Positions 8,575-16,775 of a stretch of 23,081 nt of DNA are shown here, one piece after another. The notes under the pieces were generated by a model that was given only the letters and a program-made list of their open reading frames with translations, did not search any database and was not told the DNA's origin. This DNA comes from Oscillospiraceae bacterium (lineage in GTDB: Bacteria > Bacillota > Clostridia > Oscillospirales > Ruminococcaceae). The translations under genes and the position numbers were made by a program. Each line of letters opens with the position of its first letter. Within the stretch, counting starts at the first letter, position 1. The stretch is taken from the NCBI GenBank assembly GCA_016303235.1, contig JAEDMB010000010.1, positions 1 to 23,081 on the forward strand, read 5' to 3'.

Positions 8575-9084
8575 TTACTGCAATTCTGGTTGTCCGATAA
8601 GTCTGCCGGCAATTTCAACGCATACTGTATATATATAACGGCAGTCATTTTCAAGCGTTTTTGCACTTGCTGTATATTCATCGTGAAGTGTTCTGAAAAG
8701 TTCCGAAAGAGAAAGCTTTTCCGGAATTTTAATCTTTCCCGCAAAACGGCTGAAATCACTGTTTATAAAGCTGTGCAGACGGTTTTCATATTCAAGATGT
8801 TCATTGAGATTTCCCTTGAATCCGGAATTGTGCGGAAATGTAAAGCAATCGCCTATATAGTGAATCATAATTCCCATATTGTAGGCTGAAACCTTTCCGG
8901 ATTTGAGAACCTTTTCAAGAAACTTATGACGGTCGCTGAACATATGCCCCTTTATATATGTGAAAGGGTTCATATCGGGAGCGATACAGCCTGCTATAAA
9001 AACAAATTTTTTAAGCTTCCCACCGAAATTCTTAAAAGTTCCGGCAATTTCCTTTGCGAGTATATAGTGGTCACATGTTTTCAT
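8575..9084 (-). CDS. Zinc-dependent phospholipase C-like protein
   Basis: Protein of 169 aa resembling the zinc-dependent phospholipase C / S1-P1 nuclease fold family. Candidate zinc ligands are spread as in that family: H6, D37 (in GCIAPDMNP), H47, H53, H75 and D79 (in HYIGD), H85, H96 and E100. It lacks an obvious signal peptide, unlike secreted clostridial alpha-toxins, and it is short, so it is best seen as a stand-alone catalytic-domain-like housekeeping protein rather than a toxin. ATG 9084 is chosen because a GGAGGAATT site lies upstream at ideal distance; the frame stays open about 30 codons further without another such site. Activity and substrate are not shown. It is convergent with the patatin-like gene. 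Confidence 0.75.
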   Translation of the reverse strand: MKTCDHYILAKEIAGTFKNFGGKLKKFVFIAGCIAPDMNPFTYIKGHMFSDRHKFLEKVLKSGKVSAYNMGIMIHYIGDCFTFPHNSGFKGNLNEHLEYENRLHSFINSDFSRFAGKIKIPEKLSLSELFRTLHDEYTASAKTLENDCRYIYTVCVEIAGRLIGQPELQ

Positions 9085-9124
9085 ATTAATTCCTCCGTTT
9101 TTAAATCTGATATCCTGTATATAT

Positions 9125-9130
9125 ATTATA
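9125..9130 (-). promoter_or_regulatory. Possible -10 box of the phospholipase-like gene
   Basis: TATAAT on the minus strand about 40 bases upstream of the start codon at 9084. The -35 region at 17-19 bases spacing is poor (CAATAC or TTCAAT), so the box is only suggestive. Confidence 0.4.
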
Positions 9131-9242
9131 TGCAGAATCTGAAAACTGTATTGAATATTCTGTGATAATTTCATGAATTTTCCGTGTTAATATCAGGTAC
9201 TAAATCAAAATATTTTTTTATTTGAATTTTCTCTTAAACTAC

Positions 9243-9271
9243 TGGACAAAATATTATTAATATGTTATAAT
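9243..9271 (+). promoter_or_regulatory. Promoter of the pyrimidine operon
   Basis: TGGACA (9243-9248), a 17-base spacer and TATAAT (9266-9271) with an upstream TGT, so an extended -10 SigA promoter. The transcript would begin around 9278-9280 and carry a leader of about 145 bases before pyrC. The region 9131-9242 between this promoter and the divergent gene shows nothing else recognisable apart from AT-rich sequence. Confidence 0.8.
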
Positions 9272-9288
9272 GAATGTTAATGAAAAAT

Positions 9289-9405
9289 CCCTTTAAGTTA
9301 GCCCCGCCCGTTAGGTTGACAAGGCGTTTGATTATAATATCTTGCAGAGTTTTCTGTGATTTTGACGATTTCCGCTTGCCTGTCGACCTTGCAAGCGTTT
9401 TTTTT
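9289..9405 (+). promoter_or_regulatory. Pyrimidine-operon transcription attenuator, PyrR-like
   Basis: The leader holds three mutually exclusive helices. (1) A 5' hairpin: CCTT (9290-9293) with AAGG (9321-9324), a UAA bulge, then GTTAGCC (9297-9303) with GGTTGAC (9314-9320). The CCUUUAA start and the loop region CCCGUUAGGUU resemble PyrR binding loops (CCNGNGAGGYU, one mismatch), although the terminal loop is larger than usual. (2) An antiterminator: 9313-9326 pairs with 9377-9389, 13 base pairs with one bulged A. (3) The terminator at 9373-9405. Helices 1 and 3 can coexist; helix 2 excludes both. This is the logic of PyrR-controlled leaders: bound PyrR-UMP stabilises helix 1 and allows termination. 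The pairing is read directly; PyrR as the ligand is inferred. Confidence 0.8.
9373..9405 (+). terminator. Intrinsic terminator in the pyr leader
   Basis: Perfect 7-bp stem CGCTTGC (9373-9379) and GCAAGCG (9391-9397) with an 11-base loop, followed by eight T (9398-9405). It lies 20 bases before the pyrC start codon, so it can only act as an attenuator. Its left arm and loop are also the 3' half of the antiterminator. Confidence 0.92.
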
Positions 9406-9425
9406 GGGATTTGTTAGGAGGATTT

Positions 9426-10691
9426 ATGACTGATAATTTTATTCTGAAAAATGTGAAAATCAAAGACAGTAAAGAACCATGCGATATATATGTCTGTGAG
9501 GGCATTATTAAAAAAATCGGAAAAAATATTTCCGAAGAAAATACGGAAATTTTTGACTGCACAGGACTTAATGTTATTACAGGACTTTTCGATATGCATG
9601 TGCATTTCCGTGACCCCGGATTTACTCACAAAGAGGATATATTGACCGGTACACGTTCCGCACTTGCCGGAGGTGTAACAGGTGTACTCTGTATGCCTAA
9701 CACGAATCCGCCTGTTGATAATCCGGAAACTCTGAAATATATATACGATAAGGCAAGGGATACAGGAGTTGAAGTTCATCAGACAGTATGCATTACAAAA
9801 GGTATGAAAGGAAATGAACTCTGCAACTATGAAGAACTTAAAAATGCCGGAGCTTCAGCACTTTCAGATGACGGCAGACCTGTTGAAAATGCTGAGCTTA
9901 TGAGAAAGGCTCTTGAACTTACAAATAAAAACAATCTTCTTATAACTTCGCATTGTGAGGATTTGTCAATAATCAACGGCGGAATTATGAATAAGGGAGT
10001 AATTTCCGAAAAACTCAATGTCAAGGGTATGGACAGGGCATCTGAAAACACTATCACAGCAAGGGAAATTATTCTTGCAGAAAGTGTCAACGCAAGAATA
10101 CACATTGCCCATGTAAGTACGGCAGAAAGCATTGAAATTATCCGTCAGGCAAAGAAAAAGGGTATAAAAGTAACATGCGAAACATGTCCGCATTACTTTA
10201 TGCTTACAGACGAAAAACTCCTTGCCAAAGATGCCGATTTCAGAATGAATCCTCCTCTCAGAACTCAGAATGATGTCAATGCTGTCATAGAGGGAATTAT
10301 TGACGGTACTGTTGATTGTATTGTTACTGACCACGCTCCCCATACGGCAGAGGAGAAAAAAATATTCTCAAAAGCTCCTAACGGAGTTGTGGGACTGGAA
10401 ACATCACTTTCTGCAACTCTTACAGCCCTTTACCATACAGGTAAAATTTCACTTCAGAGAGTTATTGAGCTTATGTCAGTAAATCCGAGGAAAATTCTCG
10501 GTCTTGAAATACATGACATAAAAGAGGGAGAATGTGCTGACTTTACTGTCGTTGATTTGGAAAGAGTATGGACTGTTGAACCCGAAAAATTACATTCAAA
10601 GTCAAAAAATACTGTTTTCAAGGGTATGACTCTGAAGGGAAAGCCTCTGATGACTGTTACTAATGGTAAAATAAGATATAATGAAATGTGA
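9426..10691 (+). CDS. pyrC: Dihydroorotase PyrC (class I)
   Basis: Dihydroorotase, 421 aa, converts N-carbamoyl-L-aspartate to dihydroorotate (third step of UMP synthesis) in the cytoplasm. An amidohydrolase metal site is visible: H58-x-H60-F-R62 in MHVHFRDPG, D148-D149 in LSDDGRPV (the class I enzymes use an Asp here where class II uses a carboxylated Lys), H176 in SHCED, H229 in AHVST and D302 in TDHAPH. NPPLR (275-279) contacts substrate in relatives. ATG 9426 is chosen because AGGAGG (9416-9421) stands just upstream; an in-frame TTG at 9411 lies upstream of that site. First gene of the operon, directly behind the attenuator. Its TGA overlaps the ribosome site of pyrF. Confidence 0.95.
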   Translation: MTDNFILKNVKIKDSKEPCDIYVCEGIIKKIGKNISEENTEIFDCTGLNVITGLFDMHVHFRDPGFTHKEDILTGTRSALAGGVTGVLCMPNTNPPVDNPETLKYIYDKARDTGVEVHQTVCITKGMKGNELCNYEELKNAGASALSDDGRPVENAELMRKALELTNKNNLLITSHCEDLSIINGGIMNKGVISEKLNVKGMDRASENTITAREIILAESVNARIHIAHVSTAESIEIIRQAKKKGIKVTCETCPHYFMLTDEKLLAKDADFRMNPPLRTQNDVNAVIEGIIDGTVDCIVTDHAPHTAEEKKIFSKAPNGVVGLETSLSATLTALYHTGKISLQRVIELMSVNPRKILGLEIHDIKEGECADFTVVDLERVWTVEPEKLHSKSKNTVFKGMTLKGKPLMTVTNGKIRYNEM

Positions 10692-10702
10692 GGGATAATA
10701 AT

Positions 10703-11617
10703 ATGTCATTTGACAGACTTATTGAAAAAATTAAAGAAACAGGAAATCCAAGTGTAGTTGGTCTTGACCCTAAGCTTGAATATGTTCCGGAATTTATTCA
10801 GAAAAAATATCTCGAGGAGGACGGCTGGAGTCTTAAAGCAGCGGCAAAGGCTATACTCAAATTCAATCAGATGATTATTGACGAAATATGTGATATAGTA
10901 CCTGCTATTAAACCGCAGTCGGCATATTATGAAATGTACGGTCATCACGGTATGAAAACTCTTGAAAGAACTATCAGATATGCCAAACTCAAGGGTATGT
11001 ATGTAATCACTGACGGCAAAAGAAACGATATAGGTGCTACTATGGAGGCATATACAAATGCTCATCTCGGTACTGTAAGAATAGGCGAAAACGATTTTGA
11101 ACCTTTCGGAGCTGATGCTCTTACAGTAAACGGCTATCTCGGAACAGACGGAATATCTCCTCTGCTTAAGGTATGCAAGGAACGTGACAGAGGAATATTT
11201 GTGCTTGTAAAGACTTCCAATCCCTCAAGCGGTGAACTTCAGGACAAACTGATTGACGGTGTTCCCGTATATGCTATAATGGGCGATATGTGCGAAAAAT
11301 GGGGAAGTGAACAGATAGGTAAATACGGATATTCAAGTGTCGGTGCGGTAGTTGGTGCTACTTATCCCGAACAGCTTTCCGAACTCCGCAAGCGTTTACC
11401 GCATACAATGTTCCTTGTCCCCGGATACGGAGCTCAGGGCGGAGGTGCAAAGGGAATCGCAGGTGCTTTTGACGGAAACGGTATGGGAGCGATAGTAAAT
11501 TCTTCCAGAGCCGTTATGTGTGCATACAAAAAGGAAGGCTGTGATGAACGTGACTTTGCAAAGGCTTCACGCCGTGAGGTCATCAGAATGAGGGACGACA
11601 TCACAGCATATATATAA
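10703..11617 (+). CDS. pyrF: Orotidine 5'-phosphate decarboxylase PyrF (long type)
   Basis: OMP decarboxylase, 304 aa, makes UMP, the last step of the pathway. It belongs to the long (type 2) subfamily, about 60-70 residues longer than the E. coli or B. subtilis form. The catalytic Lys-Asp tetrad motif is DGKRNDIG at 104-111, with Lys106 and Asp109. SVVGLDP lies at 17-23 and the phosphate-binding loop VPGYGAQGG near 240. Start: ATG 10703, nine bases after a GAGGG site that includes the pyrC stop; an in-frame GTG at 10688 has no better site and would overlap pyrC. The intergenic distance to pyrC is 11 bases. Confidence 0.94.
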   Translation: MSFDRLIEKIKETGNPSVVGLDPKLEYVPEFIQKKYLEEDGWSLKAAAKAILKFNQMIIDEICDIVPAIKPQSAYYEMYGHHGMKTLERTIRYAKLKGMYVITDGKRNDIGATMEAYTNAHLGTVRIGENDFEPFGADALTVNGYLGTDGISPLLKVCKERDRGIFVLVKTSNPSSGELQDKLIDGVPVYAIMGDMCEKWGSEQIGKYGYSSVGAVVGATYPEQLSELRKRLPHTMFLVPGYGAQGGGAKGIAGAFDGNGMGAIVNSSRAVMCAYKKEGCDERDFAKASRREVIRMRDDITAYI

Positions 11618-11643
11618 TGCTTGATAATGAAAGGAATGGTACA

Positions 11644-12750
11644 ATGTCATTATTTAATCAGAGCGAAAAGGCATATCTTCTTCTTGCCAACGGTCAGATA
11701 TTCGAGGGCAGAAGCTTTGGTGCAAAAGGTACAGTAATAGGGGAAGTTGTATTCACAACAAGCCTTACAGGATATGAGGAAACTCTCACTGACCCGAGCT
11801 ATTACGGTCAGATAGTAACACAGACATTTCCGTTAATCGGAAACTATGGTGTAAATGAAGCTGACAAGGAATCCGATAAATCATATGTAAGCGGTTATAT
11901 AGTAAGGGAATGGTGCAATGCTCCGTCAAATTTCCGTATGGAGGGCGATATAAATTCATTTCTTGAAAAGGAAAATATAATCGGTCTGCATAATATAGAT
12001 ACAAGACGTCTTACAAGAACAATCCGTGAGGCGGGCGTTATGAACGGCGTTATTACAACTGAAAACGTCTATGAAAAGAAAGATGAATTTCTTGAAAAAA
12101 TCAAGGCATATGAAATAAAAAATGCCGTAAAGTCCGTAACAGCCAATAAGAACTTTACATACTCTGAAGAAAATCCGAAATACAGAGTAGTTCTTATGGA
12201 TTTCGGATATAAGAGAAATATCAGAAATGAGCTTGTAAAGCGTGGCTGTGAAGTTATAGTAGTTCCGGCATATACAACAGCCGATGAAATAAAGTCTCTC
12301 TCTCCGGACGGAATAATGCTTTCAAACGGCCCCGGAAATCCTGCCGAAAACGTTGAAATTATCGAAAATCTTAAAGAAATCGTAAAGCTTGGTATACCGA
12401 TTTTCGGAATATGTCTCGGTCATCAGCTTATGGCTCTTGCACACGGCGGAAAGACTGAAAAACTTAAATACGGTCACAGAGGTGCAAATCAGCCTGTTAT
12501 CGATTTGGAAAGCGGTAAAACATACGTCACAAGCCAGAATCACGGTTATGCAGTAGTAGGTGACAGCATAGACGAATCAATCGCAAGCGTATCGCATATA
12601 AACGCAAACGATAAAACATGTGAGGGTATAAAGTATAAAAATTCAAATGCCTTTACAGTACAGTTCCACCCCGAAGCACACGGAGGACCTCTCGATACAG
12701 CTTATCTGTTTGATGAATTTATTTCCAGAATGAACAAGGAGGAAAAGTAA
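11644..12750 (+). CDS. carA: Carbamoyl phosphate synthase small (glutaminase) subunit
   Basis: CarA, 368 aa, hydrolyses glutamine and channels ammonia to CarB. The N-terminal CPSase domain (about 8-140) is followed by a class I glutamine amidotransferase domain (about 180-365) with nucleophile Cys257 in GICLGHQ, and His342 and Glu344 in FHPEAHGGP. ATG 11644 is chosen: AAAGGA lies nine bases upstream and the next residues (AYLLLANGQIFEG) begin the conserved domain. An in-frame ATG at 11617 overlaps the pyrF stop and has no ribosome site. Its place in the pyr operon suggests a pyrimidine-regulated enzyme, though it may also serve arginine synthesis. Confidence 0.95.
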   Translation: MSLFNQSEKAYLLLANGQIFEGRSFGAKGTVIGEVVFTTSLTGYEETLTDPSYYGQIVTQTFPLIGNYGVNEADKESDKSYVSGYIVREWCNAPSNFRMEGDINSFLEKENIIGLHNIDTRRLTRTIREAGVMNGVITTENVYEKKDEFLEKIKAYEIKNAVKSVTANKNFTYSEENPKYRVVLMDFGYKRNIRNELVKRGCEVIVVPAYTTADEIKSLSPDGIMLSNGPGNPAENVEIIENLKEIVKLGIPIFGICLGHQLMALAHGGKTEKLKYGHRGANQPVIDLESGKTYVTSQNHGYAVVGDSIDESIASVSHINANDKTCEGIKYKNSNAFTVQFHPEAHGGPLDTAYLFDEFISRMNKEEK

Positions 12751-12751
12751 A

Positions 12752-15700
12752 ATGCCGTTGAGAAGTGATATAAAGAAAGTTCTTGTTATCGGTTCAGGGC
12801 CAATCATAATAGGACAGGCTGCCGAATTTGACTATGCCGGAGCTCAGGCATGCCGTGCTTTGAAACAGGAGGGGCTTGAAGTAGTCCTCATAAATTCAAA
12901 CCCTGCTACTATTATGACCGATAAGGCAATGGCAGATAAAATATATATCGAGCCTCTGACTCTTGACGTTGTAAAGAGAGTAATCGAAATTGAAAAGCCT
13001 GACAGCGTTCTTTCAACACTCGGAGGGCAGACAGGTCTTACCCTTTCAATGCAGCTTGCTGAAGAGGGATTTCTTGAATCCCATAATGTAAAGCTTTTAG
13101 GTGCAGTTCCCGAAACTATCCACAAGGCTGAAGACCGTCAGGCATTCAAGGACACAATGGAAAAAATAGGTGAACCATGTATTCCGTCAAAGGTTGTTGA
13201 AACTATTGACGATGCCGTTGACTTTGCGGAAACTATCGGTTATCCGGTAATAGTAAGACCTGCATTTACTCTCGGTGGAACAGGCGGTGGCATCGCAAAC
13301 AATGAGGAGGAACTCCGTGATATATCCAAAAACGGTCTCAGACTTTCACCGATTACACAGGTACTTATTGAAAAATGTATAAGTGGCTGGAAAGAAATCG
13401 AATTTGAAGTAATCCGTGACCGTAAAGGTAATGTAATTACAGTCTGCTCAATGGAAAACTTCGACCCTGTCGGAATCCATACCGGTGACAGTATAGTTAT
13501 AGCTCCTGCCGTAACTTTATCCGACAGAGAATATCAGATGTTAAGAACAGCTGCGATAAACATTATTTCAGAACTCAAAGTCGAGGGAGGCTGTAACTGT
13601 CAGTTTGCACTTCACCCCACGAGCTTCGAGTACGCTGTAATTGAAGTAAACCCCAGAGTTTCACGTTCATCAGCACTTGCATCAAAGGCAACAGGATATC
13701 CTATTGCAAAGGTTGCAACAAAAATAGCTATCGGTTATACACTTGATGAAATCATAAATCAGGTAACAGGAAAAACATATGCCTGCTTTGAACCTGCTCT
13801 CGACTATGTAGTAATCAAGTTTCCTAAGTGGGCATTTGACAAGTTTGTATATGCAAAGAGAACTCTCGGAACTCAGATGAAGGCTACCGGTGAAGTAATG
13901 GCTATCGGTACAAGCTTTGAACAGGCTATGATGAAGGCTGTACGTTCAATAGAGCTTGGACTTGATTCAATGAATCTGAAAAAGCTTGAAAAGAAATCTA
14001 CTGCCGAAATTATGCAGATGCTCCATACTGTTGATGATGAAAGAGCATTTCAGGTATATGAGGCTCTCAAGCGTGGAGTGTCAATAGATGAAATTCACAA
14101 GCTTACTATGATTGACAAATGGTTCTTAAATAAGCTTATGAACCTTGTAAATCTTGAAAAGTGGCTTGCTGACGGCGAACTTACTGTTGAAAAATACAAT
14201 ACTGCTAAACAGTATGGCTATCTTGATTCAACAATAGAAAGAATGTCAGGTCAGAAATGCCCGATACACCGTGATGCAGTATTCAAAATGGTTGATACAT
14301 GTGCCGGAGAGTTCAAGGCTGAAACTCCTTATTTCTACTCTACTTTTGATGAAGAAAACGAAGCAGAGCAGTTTATTGAAAGAAAAAATACAGGCAAAAA
14401 GAAAGTAATAGTATTTGGTTCAGGCCCTATAAGAATCGGTCAGGGTATCGAATTTGATTACTGTTCAGTACATTGCGTATGGACTCTTAAGGAACTCGGC
14501 TATGAAGCTATTATATGCAACAACAATCCGGAAACGGTTTCAACCGATTTCGATACCGGTGACAGACTTTATTTCGACCCCCTCACTAAAGAGGACGTAT
14601 CATCTATCATAGCTACTGAAAAGCCTTACGGCGTAGTGGTACAGTTCGGCGGACAGACAGCAATCAAGCTTACAAGACATCTTGCGGATATGGGAGTAAA
14701 TATTCTCGGAACATCAGCAGATATGATTGACGCAGCAGAGGACAGAGAGCGTTTTGATGAAGTTCTTGAAAAGTGTGGTATACCAAGACCGTGCGGTCAT
14801 ACGGTAATGACTACCGAGGAAGCTGTAAAGGCTGCTGAAAGTCTCGGCTATCCGGTACTTCTCCGCCCGTCATACGTTCTCGGCGGTCAGAATATGATTA
14901 TCGCTCATTCAGAGGCAGATGTTGTTGAGTATATGGGAATCATTACAAGCCATATGATTGAAAATCCTGTGCTTATTGATAAATACATGATGGGTACGGA
15001 AGTTGAAGTTGATGCAATCTGTGACGGAAAAGATTTCCTTATCCCCGGAATTATGGAACATATCGAACGTGCCGGAGTACATTCCGGAGACTCTATTTCC
15101 GTATACCCTGCACAGAACCTCTCAAAGAAAATCAGAGATACCATTATAGAATATACAGGTCGTCTTGCAAAGGAACTTCACGTTATAGGACTTGTAAATA
15201 TACAGTATGTTGTATATAATAATCAGGTATATGTAATTGAAGTAAATCCACGTTCATCGAGAACAGTTCCGTATATAAGCAAGGTAACAGGAATACCTAT
15301 GGTTGATATTGCTACAAAAATTATGTTCGGTGCAACTCTTAAGGAACTCGGTTACGAAAGCGGACTCTATCCGGAAGGCGACTATGTTGCAGTAAAAGTA
15401 CCGGTATTCAGCTTTGAAAAGCTTCAGGACGTTGACACAATGCTCGGCCCTGAAATGAAATCAACAGGTGAATGTCTCGGAATTGCACATACTTTTGAAG
15501 ATGCACTTCTTAAAGGTCTCGTCGGTGCGGGATATGACCTCAAGAAAGAGGGCGGTGTATTTATATCCGTACGTGATACCGATAAGAGCGAAATCGTTGC
15601 AATTGCGGATAAATTCTCAAGAATGGGCTTTGAGCTTTACGGTACAAGCGGAACTGCAAGCTATTTGAATAAAAATATGATAGCTACGAATCTTGTCAGA

Positions 15701-15943
15701 AAGATTTCCGAACCTGAACCGAATACAATAACACTCCTCGAAAGCGGTAAAATTCATTATGTAATTTCTACTTCCGCAAAGGGCAGACTTCCCGCAAGAG
15801 ACAGCGTTAAGCTCAGAAGAAAATCTGTTGAACGTTCAATATGCAGTCTTACCGCTATTGATACTGCAAGAGCATTGGCAAACGTTCTTGCTACAAACAG
15901 AACCATTGATGACGTTGAACTTGTCGACATAACAAAAATATAA
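12752..15943 (+). CDS. carB: Carbamoyl phosphate synthase large subunit
   Basis: CarB, 1063 aa, makes carbamoyl phosphate from bicarbonate, ammonia and two ATP. Two homologous halves are seen, each opening with a GSGP motif: GSGPIIIGQAAEFDYAG near residue 14 and GSGPIRIGQGIEFDY near 555, each followed by an ATP-grasp domain. The C-terminal ~130 residues (from GGVFISVRDTDK) form the MGS-like allosteric domain, which in related enzymes binds UMP (inhibition) or ornithine. Length is family-normal. ATG 12752 lies one base after the carA stop, with AAGGAGG inside the carA end, a typical coupled carAB pair. Confidence 0.97.
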   Translation: MPLRSDIKKVLVIGSGPIIIGQAAEFDYAGAQACRALKQEGLEVVLINSNPATIMTDKAMADKIYIEPLTLDVVKRVIEIEKPDSVLSTLGGQTGLTLSMQLAEEGFLESHNVKLLGAVPETIHKAEDRQAFKDTMEKIGEPCIPSKVVETIDDAVDFAETIGYPVIVRPAFTLGGTGGGIANNEEELRDISKNGLRLSPITQVLIEKCISGWKEIEFEVIRDRKGNVITVCSMENFDPVGIHTGDSIVIAPAVTLSDREYQMLRTAAINIISELKVEGGCNCQFALHPTSFEYAVIEVNPRVSRSSALASKATGYPIAKVATKIAIGYTLDEIINQVTGKTYACFEPALDYVVIKFPKWAFDKFVYAKRTLGTQMKATGEVMAIGTSFEQAMMKAVRSIELGLDSMNLKKLEKKSTAEIMQMLHTVDDERAFQVYEALKRGVSIDEIHKLTMIDKWFLNKLMNLVNLEKWLADGELTVEKYNTAKQYGYLDSTIERMSGQKCPIHRDAVFKMVDTCAGEFKAETPYFYSTFDEENEAEQFIERKNTGKKKVIVFGSGPIRIGQGIEFDYCSVHCVWTLKELGYEAIICNNNPETVSTDFDTGDRLYFDPLTKEDVSSIIATEKPYGVVVQFGGQTAIKLTRHLADMGVNILGTSADMIDAAEDRERFDEVLEKCGIPRPCGHTVMTTEEAVKAAESLGYPVLLRPSYVLGGQNMIIAHSEADVVEYMGIITSHMIENPVLIDKYMMGTEVEVDAICDGKDFLIPGIMEHIERAGVHSGDSISVYPAQNLSKKIRDTIIEYTGRLAKELHVIGLVNIQYVVYNNQVYVIEVNPRSSRTVPYISKVTGIPMVDIATKIMFGATLKELGYESGLYPEGDYVAVKVPVFSFEKLQDVDTMLGPEMKSTGECLGIAHTFEDALLKGLVGAGYDLKKEGGVFISVRDTDKSEIVAIADKFSRMGFELYGTSGTASYLNKNMIATNLVRKISEPEPNTITLLESGKIHYVISTSAKGRLPARDSVKLRRKSVERSICSLTAIDTARALANVLATNRTIDDVELVDITKI

Positions 15944-15950
15944 CAAAATA

Positions 15951-15972
15951 CGGGCGGAATAATTTCCGCCCG
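15951..15972 (+). other. Intercistronic GC-rich hairpin between carB and pyrK
   Basis: Perfect 9-bp stem CGGGCGGAA/TTCCGCCCG (15951-15959 and 15964-15972) with a four-base loop. No T-tract follows, so full termination is unlikely. It may stabilise or process the carB 3' end or lower downstream expression. The arm sequence and trailing GAA resemble the hairpin at 18757-18775. Confidence 0.7.
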
Positions 15973-15998
15973 AACGTTTATGGAAAGGGTGATATAAA

Positions 15999-16775
15999 TT
16001 GAAATACACACAGGGAAAATATCTTATACTGAAAAAATCCGCAATAGCAAGAAATATATACAGCTTTGAAATACTCTGTCCCGAAGTTGCGGAAGTTGCC
16101 ACAGCCGGACAGTTTGTGCATATAAGAGTCGAAGGCTTTACGCTCCGCAGACCTGTTTCGATATGCGGAATAGATAAAAATAAAGGTACTCTGAGAATAG
16201 TTTTTGAAATCAGGGGAGAGGGAACAGAAATGCTCTCACATCTCAATGAGGGAAGCTTAATAGATATGCTTGCACCTTTAGGTCACGGCTTTACACTCAA
16301 TCAGGATTTCAGAAAAGTTATATTAATAGGCGGTGGAATCGGAACTCCCCCGATGTTGCCGATTGCTGATTTTTACGGCAGTAAAGCAACAGTAATTACA
16401 GGATTCAGAAGTGCGGACGCTGTTATACTTCAGAATGATTTCAGGTCAACAGGTGCGGAAACTGTACTCTGTACTGATGACGGAAGTCTCGGAATACATG
16501 GCTTTGTCACACAGCCTTTTGAAGAAATTATAAATTCTGAAAAAATCGATGCAGTATATGCATGCGGACCTATGCCAATGCTGAAAAATATTTCAAAAAA
16601 AGCAATTGAAAAAAATATATACTGCGAAATTTCACTTGAGGAGCGTATGGGTTGCGGAATCGGAGCTTGTCTCGTATGTGCATGCAGAACTAAAAAGAAT
16701 GATGAGGAATATTTTGCACACGTATGCAAGGAAGGCCCTGTATTCAATGCAAAGGAGGTAATTTTCAATGGCTGA
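15999..16775 (+). CDS. pyrK: Dihydroorotate dehydrogenase B electron-transfer subunit
   Basis: PyrK, 258 aa, partner of class 1B PyrD. It carries FAD and a [2Fe-2S] cluster and passes electrons from dihydroorotate to NAD+. An FAD domain with LRRPVSI (49-55), a nucleotide-binding segment with GGGIGTPPM (111-119) and CGPMPML (189-195), and a C-terminal cluster site Cys219, Cys224, Cys227 and Cys243 (GCGIGACLVC) are visible. The start is TTG 15999: a GAAAGGGTGAT site (15983-15993) lies just upstream, the protein reaches the conserved N-terminus at once, and the nearest upstream ATG (15980) runs into a stop. It overlaps pyrD by eight bases, consistent with stoichiometric complex formation. Confidence 0.94.
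   Translation: MKYTQGKYLILKKSAIARNIYSFEILCPEVAEVATAGQFVHIRVEGFTLRRPVSICGIDKNKGTLRIVFEIRGEGTEMLSHLNEGSLIDMLAPLGHGFTLNQDFRKVILIGGGIGTPPMLPIADFYGSKATVITGFRSADAVILQNDFRSTGAETVLCTDDGSLGIHGFVTQPFEEIINSEKIDAVYACGPMPMLKNISKKAIEKNIYCEISLEERMGCGIGACLVCACRTKKNDEEYFAHVCKEGPVFNAKEVIFNG

Noticed and set aside
8590..9165. Plus-strand open frames opposite the phospholipase-like gene
   Set aside because: The minus-strand frame has an ideal ribosome site and a conserved metal-ligand pattern; the plus-strand frames have neither.
11617..11643. ATG at 11617 overlapping the pyrF stop as the carA start
   Set aside because: No ribosome site precedes it. The ATG at 11644 has AAAGGA, and the conserved sequence starts there.
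15757..16246. Long open frames on the minus strand opposite carB, pyrK and pyrD
   Set aside because: They lie antisense to well-supported genes, lack ribosome sites and encode no recognisable domain; they are shadows of the coding strand.
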